Assembly: GCA_017547065.1 (NCBI GenBank)
Contig: JAFYRC010000159.1
Location: 1 to 7,670 of the forward strand
Length of the DNA stretch: 7,670 nt
Direction: 5' to 3'
From: Tidjanibacter sp.
Lineage (GTDB): Bacteria; Bacteroidota; Bacteroidia; Bacteroidales; Rikenellaceae
The first letter of the stretch is position 1. Each line of letters begins with the position of its first letter. Made by a program: the position numbers and the translations under genes. The notes under the pieces are model-generated. The model did no database searches, was not told the origin of the DNA, and saw nothing but the letters and a program-made list of their open reading frames with translations. This document shows positions 1-6,124 of the stretch, piece after piece.

Positions 1-231
1 ATCGCTCCTCGTGTATGGATCGACAACATGGTTGCTGATGCAGAGGCTGCTCCCGAGGATGGTATGATTTCCGAGTATATGATCTATGAGATCACCGGCG
101 AGACTACCTTCACCGCACAGTCTGTTGCAGGTCACGTTTCCAGCTACATCTATGTAACTTGGATGGATGCTGAGGGCAACTGGTACGAGACCATCGAGAC
201 CATTCTCCACAAAGGTGTCTACGACATGTAG
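1..231 (+). CDS. C-terminal end of an unidentified protein (5' end outside window)
   Basis: The reading frame is open from the first base and ends at a TAG at 229-231, giving 76 visible residues; the true start lies upstream of the window. The visible tail is acidic, rich in Thr, Tyr and Val, with alternating hydrophobic/polar stretches (for example VSSYIYVTWMDAEGNWYETI) that suggest beta-strands. It has no transmembrane segment, no cysteine, and no motif I can assign to a family. Codon choice leans to GCT, GTT, CGT, GGT and ATC, unlike the GCC/CTC-heavy genes to the right, which may indicate high expression. A strong terminator begins 13 bases after the stop, so this is the last gene of its transcript. 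I do not recognise the gene; the frame is judged real because it runs into a clean stop plus terminator. Confidence 0.7.
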   Translation: MAPRVWIDNMVADAEAAPEDGMISEYMIYEITGETTFTAQSVAGHVSSYIYVTWMDAEGNWYETIETILHKGVYDM

Positions 232-244
232 TCGATGTTGACTC

Positions 245-285
245 AAAAAAAAGGATGGGGCGCAAATGCGTCCCATCTTTTTTTT
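245..285 (+). terminator. Intrinsic terminator, probably usable from both strands
   Basis: A 10-bp stem pairs 254-263 (GATGGGGCGC) with 268-277 (GCGTCCCATC), containing one G-T wobble and an AAAT loop. It is followed by eight Ts (278-285) and preceded by eight As (245-252), so it can act on either strand. It lies directly after the stop codon of the partial gene on the left and most likely ends that transcript. Confidence 0.9.
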
Positions 286-288
286 GCT

Positions 289-430
289 CTGCGAGTGCAT
301 CTCGTTGCGAGCACATCTCGTGGGTGAATTTTGCACCAAATTTCAAAAGCGACTTCCTCATTTACATTTAGTAAACTGCGGAGTCGCTTTTTCATTTCGC
401 ACAAAATTCCCTCCACGATATGCACTCGCA
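289..430. repeat. Large imperfect palindrome (about 140 bp, long hairpin)
   Basis: The left arm (289-365) and right arm (371-430) are imperfect reverse complements around a five-base loop at 366-370. Clear matching blocks are GCGAGTGCAT (291-300) with ATGCACTCGC (420-429), AAAAGCGACT (345-354) with AGTCGCTTTT (382-391), and TTTAC (361-365) with GTAAA (371-375). The left arm is longer because of a 16-bp tandem duplication (290-305 and 306-321, two mismatches). Short open frames exist on both strands here, but they mirror each other through the palindrome and have no start signals, so I do not call a gene. It may be a dispersed intergenic repeat or a degraded foldback element. Confidence 0.8.
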
Positions 431-460
431 GGCGCACGACCATTGGGAAGCCATCCAACC

Positions 461-614
461 ACTCCTCCCCGAAGTTAGGGGAGGTGGCGCATCGCGCCGG
501 AGGGGTCTGTCTGTCGTTAGACGTTAGACGTTAGACGTTAGACAAAGAAACTCGGTCCACCGTCGGACAGACGCCCCCGCCCTTTGGGCACCCCCTCTAA
601 CTTAGAGGGGGAGT
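461..614. mobile_element. MITE-like repeat with ~50-bp hairpin-bearing terminal inverted repeats
   Basis: The left arm (461-511) and right arm (566-614) are imperfect inverted repeats; the outer 25 bases align without gaps with five differences. Each arm contains two hairpins. On the left these are CCTCCCC/GGGGAGG (464-470 with 478-484) and GGCGC/GCGCC (486-490 with 494-498). On the right they are a 21-base perfect palindrome at 591-611 (CCCCCTCTAA, central base, mirror half) and GCCC/GGGC (579-582 with 586-589). Arms end internally in GTCTGTC/GACAGAC. The 54-bp core has no coding capacity. I see no target-site duplication. Mobility is inferred from the MITE-like architecture and from a second arm at 7635-7670. 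Confidence 0.6.
515..543. repeat. Four tandem copies of the 7-bp unit CGTTAGA
   Basis: Four perfect head-to-tail heptamers run from 515 to 542, with a fifth copy begun by C at 543. The array sits at the start of the core of the MITE-like element, immediately inside its left arm. A perfect short array is prone to slippage, so the copy number may vary between strains. No gene is affected by it. Confidence 0.9.
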
Positions 615-676
615 TCCCTTTCCTGCCCTTTCCTGCCCTTTCCTGCTCTTTCTGCCCTTTCTGCTCTTTCTTGCCC
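615..676. repeat. Tandem CCCTTTCCTG-type repeat tract (G+A-rich on the minus strand)
   Basis: About six units of 9-10 bp derived from CCCTTTCCTG fill the space between the right arm of the MITE-like element and the region before the murF terminator. Some units have lost one base or carry CTCTTT in place of CCCTTT. Read on the minus strand it is a purine-rich run of GGCAGGAAAG variants, the same unit and orientation (relative to the adjacent terminator) as the tract at 7560-7628. No coding signal is seen. Confidence 0.85.
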
Positions 677-696
677 TTCCACCGTCCACCGTCGAC

Positions 697-728
697 AAAA
701 AAAAGCCCGGCAACCGCCGAGCTTTTTT
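697..728 (-). terminator. Intrinsic terminator of manC-murF
   Basis: On the minus strand the stem AGCTCGGC (723-716) pairs with GCCGGGCT (711-704) through eight pairs, including one T-G wobble, with a GGTT loop, and is followed by eight Ts (704-697). The stem starts only seven bases after the murF stop codon. The run of Ts at 723-728 means it could also work weakly on the plus strand. Its stem is nearly identical in sequence to the terminator at 7517-7545. Confidence 0.9.
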
Positions 729-729
729 A

Positions 730-1986
730 TTACAATGCCGTCAGCACTCTTTCGAGGCCTATGCCACGGGAGCCCTTGATGAGCACAAAGGCCCTGCGGA
801 GCGGTTGGGAGTCGAGTAGCCACACCACATCCTCAGCGGTGCCACAGCGCACAATACGGCTATCTTCAAGGGTGGTGGCGCCAAAGTTGCGACCCACCAA
901 AATAATCCTCTCGGCATTACCCTCAATGGCCGCGCGGAGCACCCTCTCGTGCTCCTCGGCACTCCACTCGCCAAGTTCGAGCATGTCGCCAAGTATCAAC
1001 ACCTTACGGTGGTAGCCGCTATGCTCCGTGGCGTTGTGTACGGCCACCGCCGCCGCCATACTCGAAGGGTTGGCGTTGTAGCAGTCAACCGTTAGGATGT
1101 TCTCCTTCGTGCGCACCTGCTGTGAGCGGTTATTGGAGGGCACATAGTCGGCAATAGCGCCCCTGATATCCTCCTCCGCCACGCCAAAGATTTGGCCCAC
1201 GGCCACGGCGGCGGCGATGTTGAAACGGTTGTAGTCGCCCACGAGGTTGCTTTGGAGTCCCTCGGCGAGAGCCGAAGGGTAGCCCTCGGAGCGTAGAGAG
1301 GCCCTCTCGCCGACCATTGCGGAGAGCACCTCGTCGTCGTTGCGATAGACGGCTACGCCGCCGTTAAGAGCCAGATAGTCATAGAGTTCGCCCTTGCCCT
1401 TGCGGATGCCCTCCACACCTCCGAAGCCCTCCAAGTGGGCACGGCCGATGTTGGTAATGAGGCCATAGTCGGGGGCGACAATCTCCGCTAGTCGGGCAAT
1501 CTCGCCCTGGGCACTTGCGCCCATCTCCACCACAGCCACCTCGTGCTGCGAGGTAATCGACAGCAGGGTGAGCGGCACACCGATGTGGTTGTTGAGGTTA
1601 CCCACCGTGCAGGCTGTGCGGAACTTGCGCGAAAGGACGGCAAAGGTGAGCTCCTTGGTGGTGGTTTTACCGTTTGTACCCGTAATGGCTAACACCCTAA
1701 GGCCAAGCTGTTTACGGTGGTAGTGGGCAAGCTCTTGGAGTGCCACGAGCACATCCTCCACCACCACCCAGCGCTCGTCGCCCTCGGGGGCCACGGGCTC
1801 GTCGACAACCACAGCCAGCGCCCCTGCTTCGAGGGCCTGGGCAGCATAGAGGTTGCCATTGAAATTACCTCCTTTCAGGGCGAAGAAAATCTCTCCCTTT
1901 TGGAGCTTGCGGGAGTCGGTTTGCACACCCGCAGATTGCACAAAGAGGCCGTAAAGCCTCTCTGTTATAGCTGGGTTCACATTCAT
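730..1986 (-). CDS. murF: UDP-N-acetylmuramoyl-tripeptide--D-alanyl-D-alanine ligase (MurF)
   Basis: This cytoplasmic ATP-dependent ligase adds D-Ala-D-Ala to UDP-MurNAc-tripeptide, the last soluble step of peptidoglycan precursor synthesis. The 418-residue length is slightly below the typical family length of about 450. Visible Mur-ligase features in order are the substrate-binding TDSR (23-26), the P-loop GTNGKTTT (103-110), EMGA (154-157), NIGRAHLEGFG (179-189), an RKGKGE segment (195-200) where the family carries its modified lysine, NRFNIAAA (253-260), DCYNANP (301-307), LGDMLELGE (332-340) and the C-terminal IKGSRGIGLERV (403-414). I chose the ATG at 1986 because MurF homology begins there; the frame stays open upstream to 2133 but that extension overlaps manC out of frame and looks non-coding. 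It follows manC by 68 bases and ends at a strong terminator. Confidence 0.97.
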   Translation of the reverse strand: MNVNPAITERLYGLFVQSAGVQTDSRKLQKGEIFFALKGGNFNGNLYAAQALEAGALAVVVDEPVAPEGDERWVVVEDVLVALQELAHYHRKQLGLRVLAITGTNGKTTTKELTFAVLSRKFRTACTVGNLNNHIGVPLTLLSITSQHEVAVVEMGASAQGEIARLAEIVAPDYGLITNIGRAHLEGFGGVEGIRKGKGELYDYLALNGGVAVYRNDDEVLSAMVGERASLRSEGYPSALAEGLQSNLVGDYNRFNIAAAVAVGQIFGVAEEDIRGAIADYVPSNNRSQQVRTKENILTVDCYNANPSSMAAAVAVHNATEHSGYHRKVLILGDMLELGEWSAEEHERVLRAAIEGNAERIILVGRNFGATTLEDSRIVRCGTAEDVVWLLDSQPLRRAFVLIKGSRGIGLERVLTAL

Positions 1987-2018
1987 TGTGTCTACGCTTG
2001 TATTAGTCGTTCTGTTGT

Positions 2019-2055
2019 GTGCTCCACAGCCCCTCGGGGCCTCTTGGGGGAGCAC
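2019..2055 (-). other. Hairpin in the manC-murF gap
   Basis: A 7-bp stem (GTGCTCC at 2019-2025 with GGAGCAC at 2049-2055) encloses an inner GCCC/GGGC stem (2029-2032 with 2037-2040). It begins within the manC stop codon. There is no T-run on either side, so it does not look like a terminator. It could stabilise the 3' end of the manC message or be a processing site in the shared transcript; this role is inference only. Confidence 0.45.
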
Positions 2056-3134
2056 TAAATAAACTTGTCGCCCTTGGTGAAATTGACCGTTTCGATGTAG
2101 CGTTTGATGTTCTGCTCGGCGCTCCTCGGGCACACCATCAACACGTCGGGCGTGTCGACCACGATGTACTCTTTGAGGCCCTCGATAACGACCACTTTCT
2201 CGTCGTTGGTGCGGATTACGCAGTCCTCGGTATTGAAGGTGAATGTGTTGGTACTGAACGTGTTGCCGTTCTCGTCCTTGGCCGAGTACTCATACATCGA
2301 GCCCCACGTTCCCACGTCGCTCCAACCCAGGTCGCTACACCTCACCCACACGTTGTCGTAGCGCTCCATGATGCCGTAGTCGACCGAAATACCGCGACAC
2401 TCGGGGTAGACGATGTCGATTTGCTCCTGTTCGGTGGGCTTGCCGTAGTGGTCGGCGATGGAGTTGAGCGGGCCGTAGATTTCGGGCTGCAACTTCTTGA
2501 AGGCCTCCAAAATTGTCTGCACGCTCCACACGAAGATACCCGAGTTCCAGAAGTACTCGCCGCTGTCGACAAAAATCTTGGCCAACTCGAGGTTGGGTTT
2601 CTCCGTGAAGGTCTTGGCCTTGTTGAACTTACCCGACGCTTTGTGCTTGTTGACCTGGATGTAGCCATAGCCGGTTTCGGGCCTTGTGGGTTGGAGTCCG
2701 ATGGTAATCAGAGCATTCTCCTCGTCCGCAAAGTCGAGGCACTGCTGGATGACCTCGCAGAAGTGTATCTCGTTGAGAATGAAGTGGTCCGAAGGGGTTA
2801 CGACCATCTTTGCCTCGGGGTTGATGCTGCGGATGCGCATTGCTGCATAGGCCACACAGGGGGCCGTGTTGCGACCCACGGGCTCACAAAGTACCCTCTC
2901 GGGGGCGAGCTCGGGGATCTCGGCGAGCACCATATCTCGGTAGGCCGAGTTGGTTGCCACAAAGATGTTTTCCAGTGGGATGATATTTGCAAAACGCTCG
3001 AAGGTGGTGCGGATGAAACTCTTGCCCGTACCGAGTACATCGAGGAATTGTTTGGGCTTACTGCGACGGCTGATGGGCCAGAAGCGAGAGCCCACTCCAC
3101 CGGCCATAATAACGCAATAGTTGTTTTCGTTCAT
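2055..3134 (-). CDS. manC: Mannose-1-phosphate guanylyltransferase
   Basis: This enzyme makes GDP-mannose from mannose-1-phosphate and GTP, supplying mannose and (through GDP-mannose) fucose for surface polysaccharide and protein glycosylation. The 359 residues carry the nucleotidyltransferase signature AGGVGSRFWPISRRSKPKQF (11-30), CEPVGRNTAP (83-92), TPSDHFI (113-119), ETGYGYI (153-159), FTEKP (176-180), FWNSGIFVW (195-203) and WSDVGTW (271-277). The protein stops after the guanylyltransferase and short beta-helix part; it lacks the C-terminal phosphomannose isomerase domain of the longer bifunctional enzymes, so isomerase activity must come from elsewhere. The start ATG at 3134 sits just before the signature, as expected. 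It is the first gene of a minus-strand pair with murF and is driven by a promoter in the divergent region 3171-3201. It has no odd features. The symbol follows common usage for this family. Confidence 0.95.
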   Translation of the reverse strand: MNENNYCVIMAGGVGSRFWPISRRSKPKQFLDVLGTGKSFIRTTFERFANIIPLENIFVATNSAYRDMVLAEIPELAPERVLCEPVGRNTAPCVAYAAMRIRSINPEAKMVVTPSDHFILNEIHFCEVIQQCLDFADEENALITIGLQPTRPETGYGYIQVNKHKASGKFNKAKTFTEKPNLELAKIFVDSGEYFWNSGIFVWSVQTILEAFKKLQPEIYGPLNSIADHYGKPTEQEQIDIVYPECRGISVDYGIMERYDNVWVRCSDLGWSDVGTWGSMYEYSAKDENGNTFSTNTFTFNTEDCVIRTNDEKVVVIEGLKEYIVVDTPDVLMVCPRSAEQNIKRYIETVNFTKGDKFI

Positions 3135-3165
3135 TACTTAAAAAAAGTGTAATTTTCAGGTTACT

Positions 3166-3197
3166 CTGGGCAAAAGTACGAAAATTTACTACCTTTG
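3166..3197 (+). promoter_or_regulatory. Bacteroidetes-type promoter for pssA and downstream genes
   Basis: TACCTTTG at 3190-3197 matches the -7 consensus TAnnTTTG. The corresponding -33 region (around 3166-3170, CTGGG) is a poor match to TTTG, so this promoter may be weaker or rely on another factor. The start would fall near 3203, leaving a leader of about 28 bases before the pssA ATG at 3232. It interleaves with the manC promoter on the other strand: this -7 lies inside the -33/-7 spacer of the other. Confidence 0.6.
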
Positions 3198-3201
3198 CCA
3201 A
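3171..3201 (-). promoter_or_regulatory. Bacteroidetes-type promoter for manC-murF
   Basis: On the minus strand TACTTTTG (3178-3171) matches the Bacteroidetes -7 consensus TAnnTTTG, and TTG (3201-3199) lies 20 bases upstream in the -33 position. The manC ATG would follow a leader of about 30 A/T-rich bases with no Shine-Dalgarno sequence, as is usual in this phylum. The match is by eye; no transcription data are available. Confidence 0.65.
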
Positions 3202-3231
3202 TATTTAGGAGTGAATAATTAACGAACGAGC

Positions 3232-3954
3232 ATGAAAGTAAAGTATTTTACCCTACCAAATATCATCACCCTCGGCAATCTCGCCTGTGGTACAATGGCC
3301 GCCGTGTGCGCCGTGAGCCACATTTGGGCACCCGAAGTGGTGAGCCTCAAAGTACCCTTGTTGTTCATTCTTGTCTCCGCCGTGTTGGACTTCTGCGACG
3401 GCCTGGCCGCACGACTCACGGGCCAATACTCCGCCCTGGGCGTACAGCTCGACTCGCTGGCCGACATGGTCAGTTTCGGACTTACCCCCTCGCTGATCCT
3501 TGTGGCCATGTTTGAGAAGGCTGGTGGCGTGGGTGCGTGGTGGCTCATTGCCCTCTCTGTTGTGCTCTGCTCGGCCCTGAGGCTTGCGAGGTTCAACATC
3601 GACGAGGAGCAGAAGGAGGAGTTCATTGGCCTCCCAACGCCTGCGTGTGCCATTGCCATTGGCTCGCTCGCTTGGGCTGTGGAGGAGGGCCTTTTCAGCC
3701 TCTCGCCAAGTGTGATTTTGGTGGTTGCCGTTGTGGCTGCGTGGTTGCTCATCAGCCCCATCAAGATGTTCTCGCTCAAATTCAAGGGTTTCAGCCTCAA
3801 AAACCTCGCCAATCGCCTGCGCTATGCGTTTCTGTTGGTGGGCGCAGTGGTTGTCATCCTCGGTGGCCTCGGCTCCATTTGGGCAGTCATCATCCTCTAC
3901 ATCCTCATCTCGCTGGCGAGGATGATTGCGGGTGGCTGCAAGGCAAAAAAGTAA
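3232..3954 (+). CDS. pssA: CDP-diacylglycerol--serine O-phosphatidyltransferase
   Basis: This integral membrane enzyme transfers the phosphatidyl group from CDP-diacylglycerol to L-serine, giving phosphatidylserine, the precursor of phosphatidylethanolamine. The 240 residues contain the complete CDP-alcohol phosphatidyltransferase signature D-x2-DG-x2-AR-x8-G-x3-D-x3-D, with D53, D56, G57, A60, R61, G70, D74 and D78 all present; the aspartates bind the catalytic metals. NIITLGNLACG (10-20) and FIGLPTP (131-137) are typical of the membrane-type (subclass II) serine enzymes rather than the glycerol-phosphate ones. Hydrophobic segments near 12-30, 42-55, 82-95, 102-116, 138-150, 160-178 and 198-230 indicate a multi-pass protein. 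The ATG at 3232 gives the standard N-terminus; AGGAG at 3208-3212 is too far upstream to be a normal ribosome site. It is first in a cluster with the porin and transglycosylase genes. Confidence 0.95.
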   Translation: MKVKYFTLPNIITLGNLACGTMAAVCAVSHIWAPEVVSLKVPLLFILVSAVLDFCDGLAARLTGQYSALGVQLDSLADMVSFGLTPSLILVAMFEKAGGVGAWWLIALSVVLCSALRLARFNIDEEQKEEFIGLPTPACAIAIGSLAWAVEEGLFSLSPSVILVVAVVAAWLLISPIKMFSLKFKGFSLKNLANRLRYAFLLVGAVVVILGGLGSIWAVIILYILISLARMIAGGCKAKK

Positions 3955-3973
3955 CATTTTCAACAACAGTTCA

Positions 3974-6112
3974 GTGAAAAAAGTATTTCTCTACATATCT
4001 CTTTTACTTGGTGTTGCGACCCTCGGAACGCTTGGTAGCTCGTCGGCACAGTCGATGGGCGCACAGGATCTCGGACGCGACCCCCAGGCTCTCGCACAGA
4101 TGATGCAGAGCATGCAGAACAACCCCTATGGGGCCGAGGTCGAACTCGACGAAAATGGCAACCCCATTGTGCCCGAGGAACAGGCCGACTCGGTGAAAGT
4201 GAAGGAGATTATGCCCCTCGAATCGTTCTTCTTTGGCGACTCCATTCGCCGACAGAAACACTTTGTGTGGACCGTGGATACCTATGCCAACCACGTGAAA
4301 ATGAAGGATATCGACACCCTGCTGGGCGAGTTCAACTACGACTATCCCTTCCAGCGCAAGGACGTGGGCGATGCCAATGTGGGTATCGTGGGCGGTGTCT
4401 CAACTCCGCTCAACTTCTTCCGCCGTCCGCAGGGTAACGACTTCACGTTCGTGGACGGATACTATTCCTACCTATACACCCCCGAGAACGCACCCCACTA
4501 CAACAACAAGCGCCCCTACACCTCGCTGGGCTGCCTCACGGGTGGTCAGAAGAGGTATGCCGAGGAGGTGCTCCGCGTGGTGCACGCACAGAATGTGACT
4601 CCCTCGACGGGCTTCAACATCACCTACGACAGCAACCACTCGCGTGGTATCTACAACTGGCAGCGTGGTCAGGTTACGGATCTTTCGGCCGCCATATCCC
4701 ACACCGGAAAGCGCTACTCGGTGCACGCAGGTGCCATATCCAACACCATCTCCAACCGTGAGAATGGTGGTCTGACGGAGGCTTGGCACGTGGTGGATAC
4801 TCTCTATGAGTCGGCGCAGGGACTCCCAATGAAGATGAGCGACGCACTCAACAAGGCCAATAACACGGCCCTCTACCTGGTGCAGACCTACGGTATTCCC
4901 TTTGTGCCGATGACCGACTCGGTGTTCACAATGGCCGACCGCACAGCTGTCTACATCGGCCACTCAATCACCTACAACCGTTGGAATCGTAACTACTCCG
5001 ACACCAACAGCGGTACGACCTACAAGATTACGGACCGCACGGGTAAGGTGGTCGACACCCGCAACTACTACGACAACTGGTTCTTCAACCCCAACGCTAC
5101 CAACGACTCCCTCTCGGAGTCGGTGCTCTCCAACCGCCTCTTCGTGCAGTTCCAGCCCTACGACCGTAACGGCGTGCTCGGCACGGTGGACGGAGGTATC
5201 GGTTGGGACCACCGTCGCTACTGGCAGTTCCGCCCCGAGGACTACCTGCGTGGCTCCTCCTACGACAAGCGCAACACCTATTATGCCTACGCCGACGCCC
5301 AGGGCGCCATTGGCAAGTGGTTCAACTGGCACGGCTTTGCCCGCTTCAACGTGGGTGGATATAGGGCAGGAGATACCTATGTGGACGCCGATGCGCGCCT
5401 CAATCTGGCCATTAAGGATAAGCCCGTGGTGCTCTCCGGTCGCTTCGGCTTCGAGCTCGAAGAGCCGTCCTACTGGGCGCAGAACTACATCTCTAACCAC
5501 TTCATTTGGAGCAACAATTTCAGCAAGCAGAACCGCACAGACCTCGAAGTTACACTCCAAGTGCCCTTCATTGGTGCCGAGGTGGGATTCAAGCAGTCGG
5601 TGCTCGGAAACGCCGTCTACTACAACGAGGAGGGCCTCCCCTCGCAAATGATGGGCGCCGTGAGTGTCACAGGACTCTATCTGCAGGAGAACCTCCAATT
5701 TGGCATACTCAACATGCATCACCGCTTGATGTTGCAGTACAGCACCGACCAGACGGTTGTGCCCGTGCCTACGGTGGCCGCCAACATCTCCTATTTCCTC
5801 AAATTCCAGCCCGTGAAGAACGTGCTCACGGTGAAGGCAGGTGTGGATGTGTGGTGGAACTCGCCCTACTATGCCCAGGCCTACAACCCCGCAACGATGA
5901 TGTTCTACAACCAGCGCGAGGCCGAGATTGGTAACTACCCCTATGCCAACGTGTTCCTTGTGGCCAAGTGGAAGACGATGCGTATCTTCTTGCAGTATCA
6001 ACACGCCAGCGAGAACCTCTTTGAGGACTACAAAGCCTCGTTCAGCGTGCCCTACTATCCCTACAACCGCGCGCTGTTTAAGTATGGCATTTCGTGGTAT
6101 TTCGACAACTAA
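3974..6112 (+). CDS. Putative outer-membrane porin, Bacteroidetes Porin_10-like family
   Basis: Using the GTG at 3974 the protein is 712 residues and starts with a clean signal peptide: two lysines, a hydrophobic core (4-20) and a likely SSA|Q cut after residue 25. An ATG at 3926 is in frame but overlaps pssA by 29 bases and puts 16 polar residues before the signal peptide, so I prefer the GTG. The mature N-terminus has a Met/Gln-rich stretch (39-50) and an acidic linker, then a long region rich in Tyr, Asn, Trp and Phe in alternating patterns with no internal membrane helix, typical of a large beta-barrel. The segment with LYTPENAPHYNNKRPYTSL (167-185) and HAQNVTPSTGFNITY (204-218) resembles the conserved core of the family annotated as 'putative porin' (Porin_10). 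It likely forms an outer-membrane channel; the substrate is unknown. It lies 19 bases after pssA and 12 bases before the transglycosylase gene. Confidence 0.85.
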   Translation: MKKVFLYISLLLGVATLGTLGSSSAQSMGAQDLGRDPQALAQMMQSMQNNPYGAEVELDENGNPIVPEEQADSVKVKEIMPLESFFFGDSIRRQKHFVWTVDTYANHVKMKDIDTLLGEFNYDYPFQRKDVGDANVGIVGGVSTPLNFFRRPQGNDFTFVDGYYSYLYTPENAPHYNNKRPYTSLGCLTGGQKRYAEEVLRVVHAQNVTPSTGFNITYDSNHSRGIYNWQRGQVTDLSAAISHTGKRYSVHAGAISNTISNRENGGLTEAWHVVDTLYESAQGLPMKMSDALNKANNTALYLVQTYGIPFVPMTDSVFTMADRTAVYIGHSITYNRWNRNYSDTNSGTTYKITDRTGKVVDTRNYYDNWFFNPNATNDSLSESVLSNRLFVQFQPYDRNGVLGTVDGGIGWDHRRYWQFRPEDYLRGSSYDKRNTYYAYADAQGAIGKWFNWHGFARFNVGGYRAGDTYVDADARLNLAIKDKPVVLSGRFGFELEEPSYWAQNYISNHFIWSNNFSKQNRTDLEVTLQVPFIGAEVGFKQSVLGNAVYYNEEGLPSQMMGAVSVTGLYLQENLQFGILNMHHRLMLQYSTDQTVVPVPTVAANISYFLKFQPVKNVLTVKAGVDVWWNSPYYAQAYNPATMMFYNQREAEIGNYPYANVFLVAKWKTMRIFLQYQHASENLFEDYKASFSVPYYPYNRALFKYGISWYFDN

Positions 6113-6124
6113 ACCCACGCTCAT

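Noticed and set aside
243..478. Short open frames on both strands through the large palindrome
   Set aside because: They exist because the palindrome mirrors itself, they include the terminator, and they have no start context or recognisable domain.
461..614. CRISPR array or phage attachment site
   Set aside because: The repeats are either 7 or ~10 bp without unique spacers, or inverted rather than direct; no cas, integrase or tRNA gene is present in the window.
584..1015. Open frames through the 615-676 tract and the murF 3' end (also 602-823 on the minus strand, 7467-7649 on the plus strand)
   Set aside because: They translate repeat DNA and terminators into Phe/Pro/Ser- or Lys/Gly/Gln-rich sequence and run into well-supported genes in another frame.
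1987..2133. 49-residue N-terminal extension of MurF
   Set aside because: The sequence overlaps manC out of frame and resembles no Mur ligase; family similarity starts at the ATG at 1986.
2019..3152. 377-codon open frame on the plus strand opposite manC
   Set aside because: It mirrors the manC codons, has no family motif, and runs through the manC promoter side and gap. manC on the minus strand carries all the signature motifs.
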